Origin: Bacteroidota bacterium
GTDB lineage: Bacteria > Bacteroidota > Bacteroidia > Chitinophagales > Saprospiraceae
Length of the DNA: 64,000 nucleotides
Assembly: GCA_016124585.1 (NCBI GenBank)
Contig: WGNL01000011.1
Coordinates: forward strand, 1 to 64,000
Direction of reading: 5' to 3'
In this document: positions 25,601-35,900 of the stretch, piece after piece
Position numbering within the stretch: the stretch's first letter is position 1
Layout of the letters: each line of letters starts with the position of its first letter
Position numbers and translations under genes: made by a program
Notes under the pieces: generated by a model
Database searches by the model: none
The model's input: the letters and a program-made list of their open reading frames with translations, nothing else
Told to the model about the DNA's origin: nothing

Positions 25601-28483
25601 TTCCATCAAAAAGCCCTCATCCACCCGTGGCGTTTGGAGGTTGGCCACATCAAATTCGTAAATATTTCCTGATTGCGTCCAAGAGACAGGCACGTTGGAA
25701 GCAGCGATGATGCCAGTTTGGATTTCCAGTTTTTTCATGACTGCGCTCAGAAGTGTGGCTGATGATGGCACATTATATCGCCACTCGGCGAGGTGAGCAA
25801 AGCTTCTAAATTCAAAAGGGAAGAAGTTGTCCTTGCCAATTCTGAAAGTAAAATAAGTGCCACCGGGTGTGCTGGAAGTTTCGCATGGCGGCATGTTGTA
25901 CTGTCCCGACCCGATAGTATACCGATAGCCGGAGTATTGCCATTGTTCGAAATTTCCATAGCAAATAAACGGCTGGACTTGATGAGGCCCAGGCGGGTTC
26001 CATGCAAATACGCCAGAGGTAGTGCGCAAATTGGCCACGTAAGGTCCAATGTTGAAGAGGGTTTTGTGATAAACATCCATCACCACGCTGTCACCTTGGT
26101 CAAACTCAAAATTGGCAGGGATGGGGCAGCCCTGTTGTGCCAGCAATGCAGGGGTGATATTGTATTGGTACTGCAGATAGGTCCATTTGTCCACTACATC
26201 CAATGGGCGGGTATTTACCACCGATATTTCTCCTTCAAGCGTATCGAAAGAAGTGGGTGCTGGCAATTGACAATCAAAAGTTTGCCCAGTGGAAACATCC
26301 ACGATGTGCACCTCGCCCCCAAGGTTTTTGAACCCAATATCGTTCATCAACAATTTGTAGTCGTTTTGAACATGCAAAGTGTCGCCTCCATCCCATCCAA
26401 AGTCCATCGTGTGCGCCTCGAAGTTCACAACTCCGGCGGCGGCAGGGATGGTAGCCCCCGGCACGTCGATGATCATCGCTGAAGCCATGTGCGTGTGAAC
26501 TGTGTCGCCAGCCAACGCTCGGTCACGTCGGATGAGGTTTTCGTTAAGTGAGCCAGAGGCATCCTCAAAACGGTCGTTGTTGTTGTCAGGAGTGCCAACA
26601 TTTTCCCGATGGAAATCCATTTGAGGCAAGAAGTAACCTAGAATCGTGTCGTAACAAATGTCGTTTGTGTTTGCTTCGCAAAACCAAGTTAGGTCGAACT
26701 CTTCGCAATCTTTGGGGCCACATTGTGATTGGTCAAGCAGCAAGGTCGTACTGACAGCCACTGTGGACTCGCCAATTTTACCTTCCGAAGGTGGTAGCGG
26801 GCAGCTCGTTACGAAAATCGTTTTGCAGGGTGGCAATGGGCCCGTGCATTCCTCGTAGCAATTGTATTTTAGGTAAAAATTGGAGGACACGGTGTCCACC
26901 CCGAACGGCAGGGTGAAGTATAAAGTGACATCGTCACCGGCAGTTGGGTAAGTGATGACATCCACACTGTCGGGGGAATTGCCCGCTAATTCGAAGCCAC
27001 TGTTGTAATCCCAACCAACACCGCAAGGCAGGTCAAGGTCGATACGGAGCACCCCCACGGAGTCCACCATCAATGGCGATTTGAGTGTGTAAGTCAGTTG
27101 GTAAACACCGTCATTTTCCAGAAACTGCCCGATGTAATAGGTCACGAATTGGTTCACAGGAACAGTGCCGCCTGAGCCTGAGTTGGTGCCACTTCCTTGC
27201 CCGGAGAGGTCTTCGGGACAGGTTTTGTCATACCGGAATTCATATCCCCAACTTGCCGCATCGTCCCCGCATTCCACATCGCAGAGATAGGATTCCCAGG
27301 TAATGATGGCGGTTTGCCCCGGCAAAATGGTCGGGATGACGAATTCAGCGTCGTCGAAAATATTCCCGTTGTTGGCACAGCCCATGAATTCTACCTCATT
27401 CGTCCATGTAGGCATTACCGTTACGGGCGAGCCGTTTATTGTGACTGCAATAGTCGTTGGGGCAAGCCCCATTCTGTTCATTCCGAAATGGTCGAGGTGT
27501 ACCCAAACGTCAGTGGCGGGAACATTACCATCATTTTTCAACTCGAGAATTTGTTCGTTCCCTGATGTGGCGCAGTAGTCGCTTGGAAAATTTGAGGTCA
27601 CGGTTGCCGTAATATTCGGGTTCATCGTTGGAGGCATGATGACGATGAACGATGTTGCTGTGATAGCTTGGCAAACTTCACCGTGGCACCCCCATGCTGC
27701 GGTTAGGTTGCTCAAGGAGGAATTGGGTGTGCCGCAGGCAGTGATGAGAATCGATTCCGTGATGACGATTTGTTCGTTCAGTTCAAACAGTCCGTCACCA
27801 TCCCCAAATGCTTGAAAATCAGCGGGCCCAAGTTCCACTTCGAGCAAGCCTGGAGTGTTGGTTATCGTCGTTCCTTGTGTTGTTGACGGGCTGATGCCTG
27901 GCCCATAAACATCCCTAAAAGTAAGTTTGCTGAGTGCACCAAGGCGGGTGTTTGTCAGCGTCCAAGTCCTCGTGAGTACGTCGCCAGAGGTGCCTGACAT
28001 ATTGGCTGCGTTCAGTGCAATGGGTTGAAGCAGTGCTGTTTCAATGACGTATGGCATGGTGGTGACAGTCTTGGTGCCGCCCGTATAGCTCAGGTTGTAG
28101 GTATTTGTGAAAAGGTCTCCCGCATTGATGGGCCCGATGATGTCGCACTGCGTTCTAGCCCGAAAAATGAGGGTGTGCGAGTCGCCGCTAAGTACAGAAG
28201 GCAGTCCAAATTTTGGAGCACTTAGGTTCCCGATGTTCGCCTCCGTGCCATTGGTGATACTACCCTGAACGTAGGCAATTCCAGGGGGCATTACTGCCGT
28301 AAGTTCTACAGCTTGTAAAGGCGTGGCGAGCGTATTGGAAACTGTCACTTCGAACTGCAAAGTGTCACACACAGTCATGTCAGGCGGGTTGACGTAGGTG
28401 ATAGTCACGTTTTGCGAGAAGAGTGGTAATCCGAAAAAAATGAAAAATACGAGGGTGAAAAGGTGGTAAAGAGCGAATTTCAT
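22679..28483 (-). CDS. giant secreted protein with T9SS type B (gliding-motility-associated) C-terminal domain
   Basis: A 1934-aa surface protein. The signal peptide (FALYHLFTLVFFIFFGLPLFSQ) is followed by many Ig-like/DUF11-type beta domains with repeated short patterns such as MPPGIAYVQGS, MPAGMSILPGS and LPPGLAYVPGS, each preceded by a TVCD/ELCD/VSCG motif. Cys residues are frequent and probably paired. The last about 90 residues form a type B sorting domain: NTFSPNKDGTNDFFRPAF, then LRIFDRWGKLVFEGDGPD, WDG(N)LNGKPA and a terminal VRGNVTLVR. It is exported through the type IX system and fixed to the cell surface. The ATG at 28483 is used; the upstream frame lacks export features. Likely adhesin or matrix component. 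Confidence 0.9.
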   Translation of the reverse strand: MKFALYHLFTLVFFIFFGLPLFSQNVTITYVNPPDMTVCDTLQFEVTVSNTLATPLQAVELTAVMPPGIAYVQGSITNGTEANIGNLSAPKFGLPSVLSGDSHTLIFRARTQCDIIGPINAGDLFTNTYNLSYTGGTKTVTTMPYVIETALLQPIALNAANMSGTSGDVLTRTWTLTNTRLGALSKLTFRDVYGPGISPSTTQGTTITNTPGLLEVELGPADFQAFGDGDGLFELNEQIVITESILITACGTPNSSLSNLTAAWGCHGEVCQAITATSFIVIMPPTMNPNITATVTSNFPSDYCATSGNEQILELKNDGNVPATDVWVHLDHFGMNRMGLAPTTIAVTINGSPVTVMPTWTNEVEFMGCANNGNIFDDAEFVIPTILPGQTAIITWESYLCDVECGDDAASWGYEFRYDKTCPEDLSGQGSGTNSGSGGTVPVNQFVTYYIGQFLENDGVYQLTYTLKSPLMVDSVGVLRIDLDLPCGVGWDYNSGFELAGNSPDSVDVITYPTAGDDVTLYFTLPFGVDTVSSNFYLKYNCYEECTGPLPPCKTIFVTSCPLPPSEGKIGESTVAVSTTLLLDQSQCGPKDCEEFDLTWFCEANTNDICYDTILGYFLPQMDFHRENVGTPDNNNDRFEDASGSLNENLIRRDRALAGDTVHTHMASAMIIDVPGATIPAAAGVVNFEAHTMDFGWDGGDTLHVQNDYKLLMNDIGFKNLGGEVHIVDVSTGQTFDCQLPAPTSFDTLEGEISVVNTRPLDVVDKWTYLQYQYNITPALLAQQGCPIPANFEFDQGDSVVMDVYHKTLFNIGPYVANLRTTSGVFAWNPPGPHQVQPFICYGNFEQWQYSGYRYTIGSGQYNMPPCETSSTPGGTYFTFRIGKDNFFPFEFRSFAHLAEWRYNVPSSATLLSAVMKKLEIQTGIIAASNVPVSWTQSGNIYEFDVANLQTPRVDEGFLMEFGHEWDLACSEDKPVTVGINAVIDFAPSLPVASNPLVLNVNGVGMLYPIRPDLTVIPVNPDFTGFSNTAVWDFALANNTADNVPANNSWITISSMTGLLTDFVLVNTTTGATISPTDGIYQLGNLPQGWQNDFQLQATINGCAPDEVMLNYGWSCEPFTPSNLDTCVNAQAIFTVHPIIGELEMDITSPSPAEFELCDTIPYHEVEIFNAQIGTVTNVVLHLKMPAGMSILPGSCQIAYPTGTNWLPLPDPVIIGNGLLEWNLSALNALLGSTGLTGFDQPPTHSVSVRFKSGTDCGFVSPSQIIFNTTALQGCGVETNELSKPGAPLFIEGVTPLYQTTIQIGATAPPVVSCGSSILVDVTMQADATIATTDSVFVILPPGLAYVPGSYLPGNNASLNAPIVDFSNGDFRLKWPLQAGLAPFTSINFSLELSVLPGGGCDSLALEIATFQLQTAVCTITGQPCSVLAQTGSEILPIGIVLPALSLNNLQLTQSNGMTEYSVLLENNGGNATDPIIVHLYFDADGSGSFTSGDQLLDTQNWQGGLPSGASQMLVGSLNLTPDQLCHLIAVVSADDNCTCSEDVELSGAAIMNVLPPQKVCGSSSVEIGIPQQQGHTYQWQPADLLECPTCPTTNFHAYELNAPIEGITINLTLLDENGMGCVISNVFTIKVGGEALNAWGTYPTCEGGTYNYGPPPPGGSQSWSSSSSFENDMMNYILTFYEPGSYSQSVIDSFGCATGFELTVSFSDAYTVDTVGLCNGDSIIIDGIPYFDAVSVCDTTYSSSGCEIVHCNYYRASDGFEIDFPLDTVCTFDGIPVVINTAPGGFAGYLWSGSGLSCNNCPQPTAPGITQNYHVTITDSGGCSVSGEVTVLVLLGCGVGGMEMPNTFSPNKDGTNDFFRPAFAPGVKKIVESANLRIFDRWGKLVFEGDGPDVQWDGNLNGKPAASDVYIYLLEMSCTDDKVVVRGNVTLVR

Positions 28484-28644
28484 GAGTAGAGTGGGTTTTA
28501 GGTGTTTGCGATGATGTAATGTTTTGCACTGGAGTTCCAAGTACTTAACGGCTCAAATTACGGTTTTTGTACTGAAATAGTTAGGTTAACTTTTGGTTTT
28601 TGATGTTAAGTGTCGGGCTTGCGGCATTTTAATAATGTCTAATA

Positions 28645-28680
28645 AAAACGCCGCTGCGGCATCGCTCGCAGCGGCGTTTT
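28645..28680 (-). terminator. intrinsic terminator of the SSS symporter gene
   Basis: Perfect 14-bp stem (28645-28658 with 28667-28680), GC-rich with an 8-nt loop. On the minus strand it ends in TTTTTATT and lies 23 nt after the symporter stop codon. It separates that gene from the giant T9SS gene. Confidence 0.9.
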
Positions 28681-28702
28681 GAATTAAAGATGGGTGGCTT
28701 TT

Positions 28703-30370
28703 TTACCAAAACACAATATAAAGCCCTGCAAGCAAGCACATGATAATCAAAGTGCCAACAGCAAACGAGCCCCCAATCTTGAAGTCTTCGATATCCACTT
28801 TCATGGCTTTTGGGTTGTCTTTGCTCTTTGGGTCAGCCAAGCTGATGACCACCATTAGCGCTACAAGGATGACAAAGACCCAGCCCATACGGTCCAGGAA
28901 AGGAATATCCGGCGCCATGAACTTGAATGCAGTGGACAACGGAATGGTCAGTAGTGCTGCCACCAACGCTGCCAGTGAGTTGGTGCGTTTCCAGAAGAAA
29001 CCCAAAATGAAAATGGCTACCACACCCGGAGAAATGAAGCCCGTGTATTCTTGAATATATTGGAAGGCTTGGTCGAGATTGCGTAGCAATGGTGCAACGA
29101 GGATTGCAATGACCATCGCCGCTACGATGGTCGCCCTGCCAATGTTTACGAGTTGTTTTTCAGAGGCATTTTTACCAAAAAACTTCTTGTAAATATCCAA
29201 GGTGAAAATAGTTGAAATCGAGTTGGCTTTACCAGCCAATGAGGCCACAATGGCTGCCGTCAATGCAGCAAAGGAAAGCCCCTTCAGGCCGATTGGCAAC
29301 AAGTTGATCAGCAGACCATAGCTTTTGTCTGGTTTGACAACCATATTTGAAACGCCGTCAACGACTGCTGATCCAAGTATGCCAGACTCGAAGGTTCCAT
29401 TTCCATTTTTGTATAAAACATAAGCGGCAATGCCCGGAAGCACTACTATCACTGGCATCAACAATTTCAAAAAAGCGGCGAAAAGAATGCCTTTCCGAGC
29501 CGTTGGCAGGGTAGCGCCAAGTGCCCGCTGAGTGATGTATTGGTTGCATCCCCAATAGTTCAAATTGGCTATCCACATGCCCCCGATGAGGACGGTAAGG
29601 CCTGGAAGATCCATGTAGGCATCCCGGGTTCCGCCAAGCCCGTCAGGCATGTCCATTTGTCCTCGTGAAAAAATCATGTGGAAATGCTCTGGGGCTTTTT
29701 CCTTCAACAAACCAAGCCCAGCCCAGGCACCGCTTCCCCCAAATTGCGTAGCAACTAAGTCCAAGGCCAAATAAGTGGTAGCCAAGCCGCCGAGTACCAG
29801 TACAAAGACTTGAATCACGTCCGTATATCCGATTACTTTCATGCCGCCCAAGGTTATGATGACAGCAAAAATGGCACAGAACAGGGCGCAGGCCATGAAA
29901 CTAAAACCTGAGATTGTGCTAATGGCCAAGGCCCCGAGGTATAGAATAGCCGAGAGGTTTACGAAGACGTACACAAAGAGCCAGAACACTGCCATGAGGG
30001 TGGCCACCGTGCCGCTGTAACGTTGTTGGAGGAACTGCGGCATGGTAAAGATTTTGTTCTTAAGGTAGCCGGGCATGAGGAAAATGGCTACGAAAAGCAA
30101 GGTCAGCGCCGCCATCCATTCGTAAGTTGAAATGGCCAAGCCCATTGCGAAACCAGAGCCGGACATGCCGATAAACTGCTCGGCGGATATGTTGGAGGCG
30201 ATTAGTGAAGCACCAATGGCCCACCAAGTCAGCGCTCCTTCTGCTAGAAAGTAATCAGCAGAGGAGGCTTCTTTCGCCTTTTTTTTTCGGTAAATGTAGT
30301 AGCCGTAGCCAGCCACCACGAAGAAGTAAATCAGAAAGACTAGGTAGTCTAAAGTTTTTAGCTCGTTCAT
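28703..30370 (-). CDS. sodium/solute symporter (SSS family, SGLT-like)
   Basis: A 555-aa inner-membrane sodium symporter with about 14 helices, close to the vSGLT galactose-transporter type. It has the first-helix signature ALTWWAIGASLIASNISAEQ with FIGMSGSG, and in the middle MWIANLNYWGCNQYITQRALGA, the substrate-binding stretch equivalent to vSGLT NLYYWGxNQYIxQR. Sugars (galactose or glucose class) or related polyols are the likely substrates, but specificity cannot be read from sequence. It is single, with no sugar-catabolism gene near. A strong terminator follows at 28645-28680. Confidence 0.86.
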   Translation of the reverse strand: MNELKTLDYLVFLIYFFVVAGYGYYIYRKKKAKEASSADYFLAEGALTWWAIGASLIASNISAEQFIGMSGSGFAMGLAISTYEWMAALTLLFVAIFLMPGYLKNKIFTMPQFLQQRYSGTVATLMAVFWLFVYVFVNLSAILYLGALAISTISGFSFMACALFCAIFAVIITLGGMKVIGYTDVIQVFVLVLGGLATTYLALDLVATQFGGSGAWAGLGLLKEKAPEHFHMIFSRGQMDMPDGLGGTRDAYMDLPGLTVLIGGMWIANLNYWGCNQYITQRALGATLPTARKGILFAAFLKLLMPVIVVLPGIAAYVLYKNGNGTFESGILGSAVVDGVSNMVVKPDKSYGLLINLLPIGLKGLSFAALTAAIVASLAGKANSISTIFTLDIYKKFFGKNASEKQLVNIGRATIVAAMVIAILVAPLLRNLDQAFQYIQEYTGFISPGVVAIFILGFFWKRTNSLAALVAALLTIPLSTAFKFMAPDIPFLDRMGWVFVILVALMVVISLADPKSKDNPKAMKVDIEDFKIGGSFAVGTLIIMCLLAGLYIVFW

Positions 30371-30633
30371 TCGTTTAATTTTGGCCGAAAGAAAGGGAAA
30401 AGGAGGGGATATGAAAAATTTATTTTTAAATGGAATAGTATGTTGTGTAAAATGAAATTGGGTGTTCTAGTCAGTATTCGAAATGACCTATTTGTCTTCC
30501 ACTAGTATTTGTTGGGTTTTCTTTTGATGAGCCTGCATTTTATTGTGGACAAAACAATCATGCTTGCCCCGTGTTTCCCCCAAAGTCCCCAAATTTGCCA
30601 ATTCACAGCAGGTGCTGAAAAACTTAATATTTT

Positions 30634-32109
30634 ATGAACAAAGCAAAAACATTAGGCGAGCTTAAAGCTACTGGCTACCGCCCACGCTCCGTTAAGGATG
30701 AACTCCGACAGAACCTCATTCAAAAACTTAAAAAGAAACAGACTGTCTTTGAAGGCATTTTTGGTTTCGAGGATACTGTATTGCCAGACATTGAACGGGC
30801 AGTTCTCAGCCGCCACAATATTGTACTACTTGGTCTACGGGGACAAGCTAAAACCCGGATTGCCCGGATGCTCGTGCAACTTCTGGACGAGTGGATGCCC
30901 ATTGTGGAGGGCAGCGAGGTGAACGATGACCCGTTGGCTCCCATTTCACGTTATGCTTTTGATTTGATTGCTGAAAAAGGAGATGCAACCCCTATCGAAT
31001 GGGTACACCGTAATGACCGCTACGTAGAAAAATTGGCTACCCCTGATGTGAGCATCGCTGACCTCGTTGGGGATGTTGACCCTATCAAGGCTGCCACACT
31101 CAAGCTACCATACTCTGATGAAAGAGTTATACACTTTGGCTTAATTCCACGGTCGCACCGAAGCATTTTTGTCATCAACGAACTTCCTGACTTGCAGGCC
31201 CGTATTCAAGTGGCCTTGTTCAACATGTTGCAGGAAGGTGATATGCAAATCCGGGGTTTCAAGTTGCGATTGCCACTAGAAATCCAGTTTGTTTTCACTG
31301 CAAATCCCGAAGATTACACCAACCGGGGCAGCATCATCACCCCATTGAAAGACCGGATTGAAAGCCAGATTCTGACTCATTACCCCCGTACCATCGAGGT
31401 GGCGCAACGCATCACACAGCAAGAAGCAAAGCTTTCTCCAGAGCAGCTCAAATCAATTCATGTTCCTTCCACATTGCAGGTTTTGTTGGAACAAATCAGC
31501 TTTACTGCACGGGAAAGCGAGTTGGTGGATGAAAAAAGTGGGGTGTCGGCTCGCCTAAGCATCAGCGGCTACGAAAACCTTGTGAGTACGGCCGAGCGCA
31601 GGATGCTGATAAATGGCGAAAAATCAGCAACAGCCCGTATTTCCGATTTTTGGGGTGTCATACCTGCCATCACGGGTAAGGTAGAGCTTGTTTACGAAGG
31701 CGAACAAGAAGGCCCATACGCTGTGGCGCTGGAATTAATCGGCGACTCCATTGAGGCAGTTTTTTTGAAGCATTTTCCCAATCCCGATAAGCTTCGAAAA
31801 GGCCGTGAGAGTGACCCCTACGGTATCATAAAGGCTTGGTTTTCAGGTGGTAATGCTGTGAATATCCTCAACGATGCTACTGAAAAAGACTTTCGCAGCG
31901 AACTCGATAAAGTGGCTGGATTGAAGCGCCTGGTCGAAAGCCAAGATTTACCCAAAGACCAGCTTTACACGTTTATGGAACTTGTTTTGCATGGGCTTTC
32001 TGAGATGAACGTCATCAACAAGAGCTTCGTCGAGGCAACCCTGACGTTCAATGATTCGCTGGCAGACATGCTGAATGAGGAAGATGATGACGATGATGAA
32101 GGATATTGA
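30634..32109 (+). CDS. MoxR/magnesium-chelatase-like AAA+ ATPase
   Basis: A 491-aa AAA+ protein. The P-loop is the variant GLRGQAKT (typically GxxGxGKS/T), the sensor region includes SIFVINELPDLQARIQVAL-FNMLQ, in which the usual Walker B DE reads NE, and ANPEDYTNRGSIITPLKDRI gives sensor 1 and the Arg-finger region. The C-terminal part is a helical lid and an unusual tail ending in a run of acidic residues (NEEDDDDDEGY). Such ATPases usually work with a von Willebrand factor A (VWA) protein encoded next door; none is present here. It is likely a chaperone-like remodeller, substrate unknown. Confidence 0.78.
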   Translation: MNKAKTLGELKATGYRPRSVKDELRQNLIQKLKKKQTVFEGIFGFEDTVLPDIERAVLSRHNIVLLGLRGQAKTRIARMLVQLLDEWMPIVEGSEVNDDPLAPISRYAFDLIAEKGDATPIEWVHRNDRYVEKLATPDVSIADLVGDVDPIKAATLKLPYSDERVIHFGLIPRSHRSIFVINELPDLQARIQVALFNMLQEGDMQIRGFKLRLPLEIQFVFTANPEDYTNRGSIITPLKDRIESQILTHYPRTIEVAQRITQQEAKLSPEQLKSIHVPSTLQVLLEQISFTARESELVDEKSGVSARLSISGYENLVSTAERRMLINGEKSATARISDFWGVIPAITGKVELVYEGEQEGPYAVALELIGDSIEAVFLKHFPNPDKLRKGRESDPYGIIKAWFSGGNAVNILNDATEKDFRSELDKVAGLKRLVESQDLPKDQLYTFMELVLHGLSEMNVINKSFVEATLTFNDSLADMLNEEDDDDDEGY

Positions 32110-32164
32110 TTATTGACTGTTCCTAAAATTAGAAACGATGCAAAATGCTAATAATCTGAGCTTT

Positions 32165-32788
32165 ATGAAATTTTCAGTAGTAGCTTTCCTGCTTAGCTTT
32201 TCATTTGGTTTGGCCTTCGGCCAAGTTTCGCCAGCTGCTATCTATGCTAAGGAAATCTTGAAATTTCGGGATGATTATAAGCAAAGCTTTTTGCACAATG
32301 CCCGCTCTCCGCTCAAACTCGAAGATATCAACAGCCTACGTTTTTTTGATGCGAACCTTAAATACAAGGTAGCCTGTACCTTCAAGCGTACCCCCAACGA
32401 AAAGCAGTTTGAGCTACCTACCTCAAATGGTAAAACAAAGCCCTTCGTCAAATACGGCGTATTGAGTTTTGAATTGGATGGCAAGAAAATGCAACTTGCT
32501 GTTTATCAAAATCTTACAGTGACGAGCCAACCCAAATATGCCCAACATTTGTTCCTTCCATTTCGGGATGAGACCAATGGTGACACGACTTATGGCGGTG
32601 GCCGCTTCATTGACATGACCATTCCTGAGGTGGAAGCGGCGAACCCCATCATCGATTTCAACAAGTGCTACAATCCTTGGTGCCATTACTCAGATGGTTT
32701 CAGTTGCCCGATCCCGCCTGTTGCGAATACTTTAAAAGTGGAAATTCCTGCTGGAGAAAAGAATTGGGTTGGCCAGAAAAAGCATTAA
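32165..32788 (+). CDS. DUF1684 domain-containing exported protein
   Basis: A 207-aa exported protein. Its cleavable signal peptide (FSVVAFLLSFSFGLAFG) precedes a DUF1684 domain, recognisable by YAQHLFLPFRDETNGDTTYG, GGRFIDM, and DFNKCYNPWCHYSDGFSCP with IPPVANTLKVEIPAGEK near the end. The Cys and His residues of that block are conserved in the family. The function is unknown. The ATG at 32165 is used; the in-frame ATG at 32138 adds residues before the signal peptide. It follows the MoxR-like gene by 55 nt and may share its transcript. Confidence 0.83.
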   Translation: MKFSVVAFLLSFSFGLAFGQVSPAAIYAKEILKFRDDYKQSFLHNARSPLKLEDINSLRFFDANLKYKVACTFKRTPNEKQFELPTSNGKTKPFVKYGVLSFELDGKKMQLAVYQNLTVTSQPKYAQHLFLPFRDETNGDTTYGGGRFIDMTIPEVEAANPIIDFNKCYNPWCHYSDGFSCPIPPVANTLKVEIPAGEKNWVGQKKH

Positions 32789-32994
32789 ATGCTAAGCAGC
32801 CCATTTTTTAAGATTGCTCTGCCTTCAAATGCCTCCACGCCAGTGGTTTGTACCCGATTTTGTCTTCTAAGCAACCTAAGTTTCTTCCCAGCTATCATTT
32901 GCGCTAGCGGTTCATTAGCTTTGCCGCAGGCAACCTGACCTTGCTTAGCTGAGCATTGGCTGCCGCCATCTTCCAACAAAACATCTATTTCAGC

Positions 32995-35900
32995 ATGAAA
33001 AAATTCTTAACTACTTGTGCCGCACTGCTGACTGTGCTCACGCTTTTTTCGCAGTCTTCGGCAAGTTTTTGGAGTGAAAGCGACCGCTCCGATTTCACCC
33101 AACCAGCATTTATGCCGCAAGCATGGCGGGCACTTTCGCTCAATCTCGATGCTATGCGCAACCACCTTCGTCAAGCGCCCATGGAGTCAACTCCAACTGC
33201 CCTGAGCGCTCCATTGGAATTGGAATTGCCGATGCCCGATGGCTCAATGGCAGCGTTTCATATTTGGGAGTCGCCCATCATGGAACCAGCTTTGGCCGCT
33301 AAATACCCGATGATAAAAACCTATGCTGGTAAAAGTGTTTTGCATCCGGAAACTACCATCCGTCTCGATTTTTCGCCACAAGGATTCAATGCCATCATCC
33401 ATGAAAACGACAATACCACGCTCATCGTCCCGAACTCCCCGGAGGAGCAGGTTTACCTAAGTTTTTGGTTGAAAAATGTGGACCTGGCCACAGCAGATGC
33501 ACAGCAGTTCCATTGCGAAGTAGAACACACCCAAGCCGATATTGAGTCTTTCACTGAGAATTTTGCCTTGACGACAGATCGTGCCGCTGTGCCAGTTGAC
33601 CTGTTCACCTATCGCCTTGCGGTGGCCACTTCCGTTGAATATTCGACGAGCGAAGGAAATACACCAGCTTCCGTCATGGCTGCCGTTACTACGGTCGTGA
33701 ACAATATCAACAGTGTGTTTGAGCGGGATGCAGCAGTACGGCTTTTGCTCATTGCCAATACCGATGAAGCTTTCAACTTCACGAATCCAGACCCATATAC
33801 CAATGGAAATACGGAAATGATGATTAGCCAAAACCCGGCTTTTTTGAACGAAAAATTTACAGTCAATGGCTATGATATTGGCCATGTCTTCGGTACCAAC
33901 GGTGGCGGATTGGCACAGTTGGGTGGTGTGTGTAACGGGGAAGCGGGCATTTCCAACTACCCCAAGGCACGGGCAGCTTCTTGTAAGTTTGGGCCATATA
34001 CAGGGCCACTTTTCTACATCGTGGCTGGCCACGAAATGGGGCACCAATTCAATGCTACGCATACCTTCAACAAATGCGACAACGAAAACGAGACACCTGC
34101 CACGGCCTATGAACCTGGCAGTGGTTCTACCATCATGTGCTACAATGGCAATGGCGTTTGTACCGTGAACCATTTGCAACCAACCACTGACGACTATTTT
34201 CACAATAACTCAATGGTGCGGATTGAAGAATTTACCCGGACGGGGGCTGGCTTGCAATGTCGGCAAGTCGTTCCTGGTGGCAACAACAAACCAGAGGCTA
34301 GCATCCCGATGCAGGGCGGATTTTATATTCCAAAATCAACACCGTTTTTGCTCACGGGTACTGCTACTGATACCGAAGACCCGAACACTTTAACATATTG
34401 CTGGGAACAATATGACCTTGGTCCGCCTAGCACTTTGGGAATGCCAACGGGTACTGCCCCACTTTTCCGCTCCTACCCGCCAAAGACGACTCCAACCCGG
34501 ATTTTCCCCAAAATCGAAACAATCATCGCTGGTACTTCGGATATTCAGGAAATCTTGCCGACCACTGACCGGGTACTTACTTTCCGCTTCACAGTGAGGG
34601 ACAACCACCCGAACGCTGGGGCTTTCAACTATGATGAAATTCAGTTCAACTGCGCCTCCAGCGCTGGCCCATTCGTGGAAACTTACCCGAACGGTGGCGA
34701 GACTTTGACTGTAGGTGAATATGTTGAAGTGACTTGGGATGTGGCAAATACAAACTTAGCTCCCGTTAATTGCAAAAAAGTCAATCTGTACTTGAGCACT
34801 GACGGCGGTATGACTTACCCTACTTTGTTGCTTTCGCAAGGCGACAACGACGGAATGGCTTTTGTCGTAATGCCCAACTTGCCAACGACCACTGCTCGCA
34901 TCAAAGTGGAAGCTGCCGACAATATCTTCTTCGATATTTCCAACCAAGATTTCACCATTGAGGCAGCTACACAGCCTGGTTACATTTTGACCACAGACCC
35001 AGTTGAGGGAGGCTTGTCCTGCAATGAATTTACCGTAAATCTTCAAACATCTGCATTGCTTGGCTTCGCCGACAATATCAGTTTTGCTGTAAATGGATTG
35101 CCAAACGGTGCCACTGCTGATTTTTCAGCCAACCCAATTGCGGCAGGGCAATCTTCTACCTTGACCATCAACACCAGTGCCTCTGCAGCCACTGGCAGCA
35201 TCGTTTTCGACATCGTTGCTACTTCACCTGGCCAGCCAGACCAGACTCGGACTTTGACCATCAATATTGTGGACACGGATTTGAGCGGCATTGCCGCTAC
35301 CGCTCCAACTGATGGTGCAGCCGGGCAGGAGACATTGCCTGTTTTTGGTTGGACCGCACTGCCAAATGCACAGACCTACGAAATCGAAATCGCTACCGAC
35401 CCTGGTTTTACTAATATCGTGGACAGCGGCACTGGGCTGACTTCTGCACAGTTTACGCCAAGTATTACCTTGGACGACAACCAAGTTTACTACTGGCGAG
35501 TGCGTGCCAGCAATCTTTGTGGCACAGGTGATTTCGGCGACCCATTCAGTTTCCGCACCGTTTCACAAGCTTGTCTCCAAACCACTAGCTCAGGTAGTCA
35601 AAACAACATCAATATACCTGCTACTGGCTTGCCGCTGATCAGTTCAAAAATTAATATCCCGCAGGGCGGCGCTATTTCGGATGTCAACGTGAAAAACGTG
35701 ACGGCTACGCATTCTGCATTGCGGCATATTCAGCTGCGTTTGAAAAGCCCAAGTGGCACGCCTGTCGTGCTAATGTCTGAGCCAAACTGCAATAGCAACA
35801 GCCTGAACACCGGCTTCGACGACCAATCGGCTAACACCCTGACCAATTGTCCGTCACTGCTCAGCTACAAGCCAGTGGATCCACTTTCCGTCCTCAACGG

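Noticed and set aside
32789-32940. 52-codon open frame starting MLSSPFFK after the DUF1684 gene
   Set aside because: No homology-like pattern; its end lies in the REP-like core and in the promoter-like TAGCTTTG before the metalloprotease gene.
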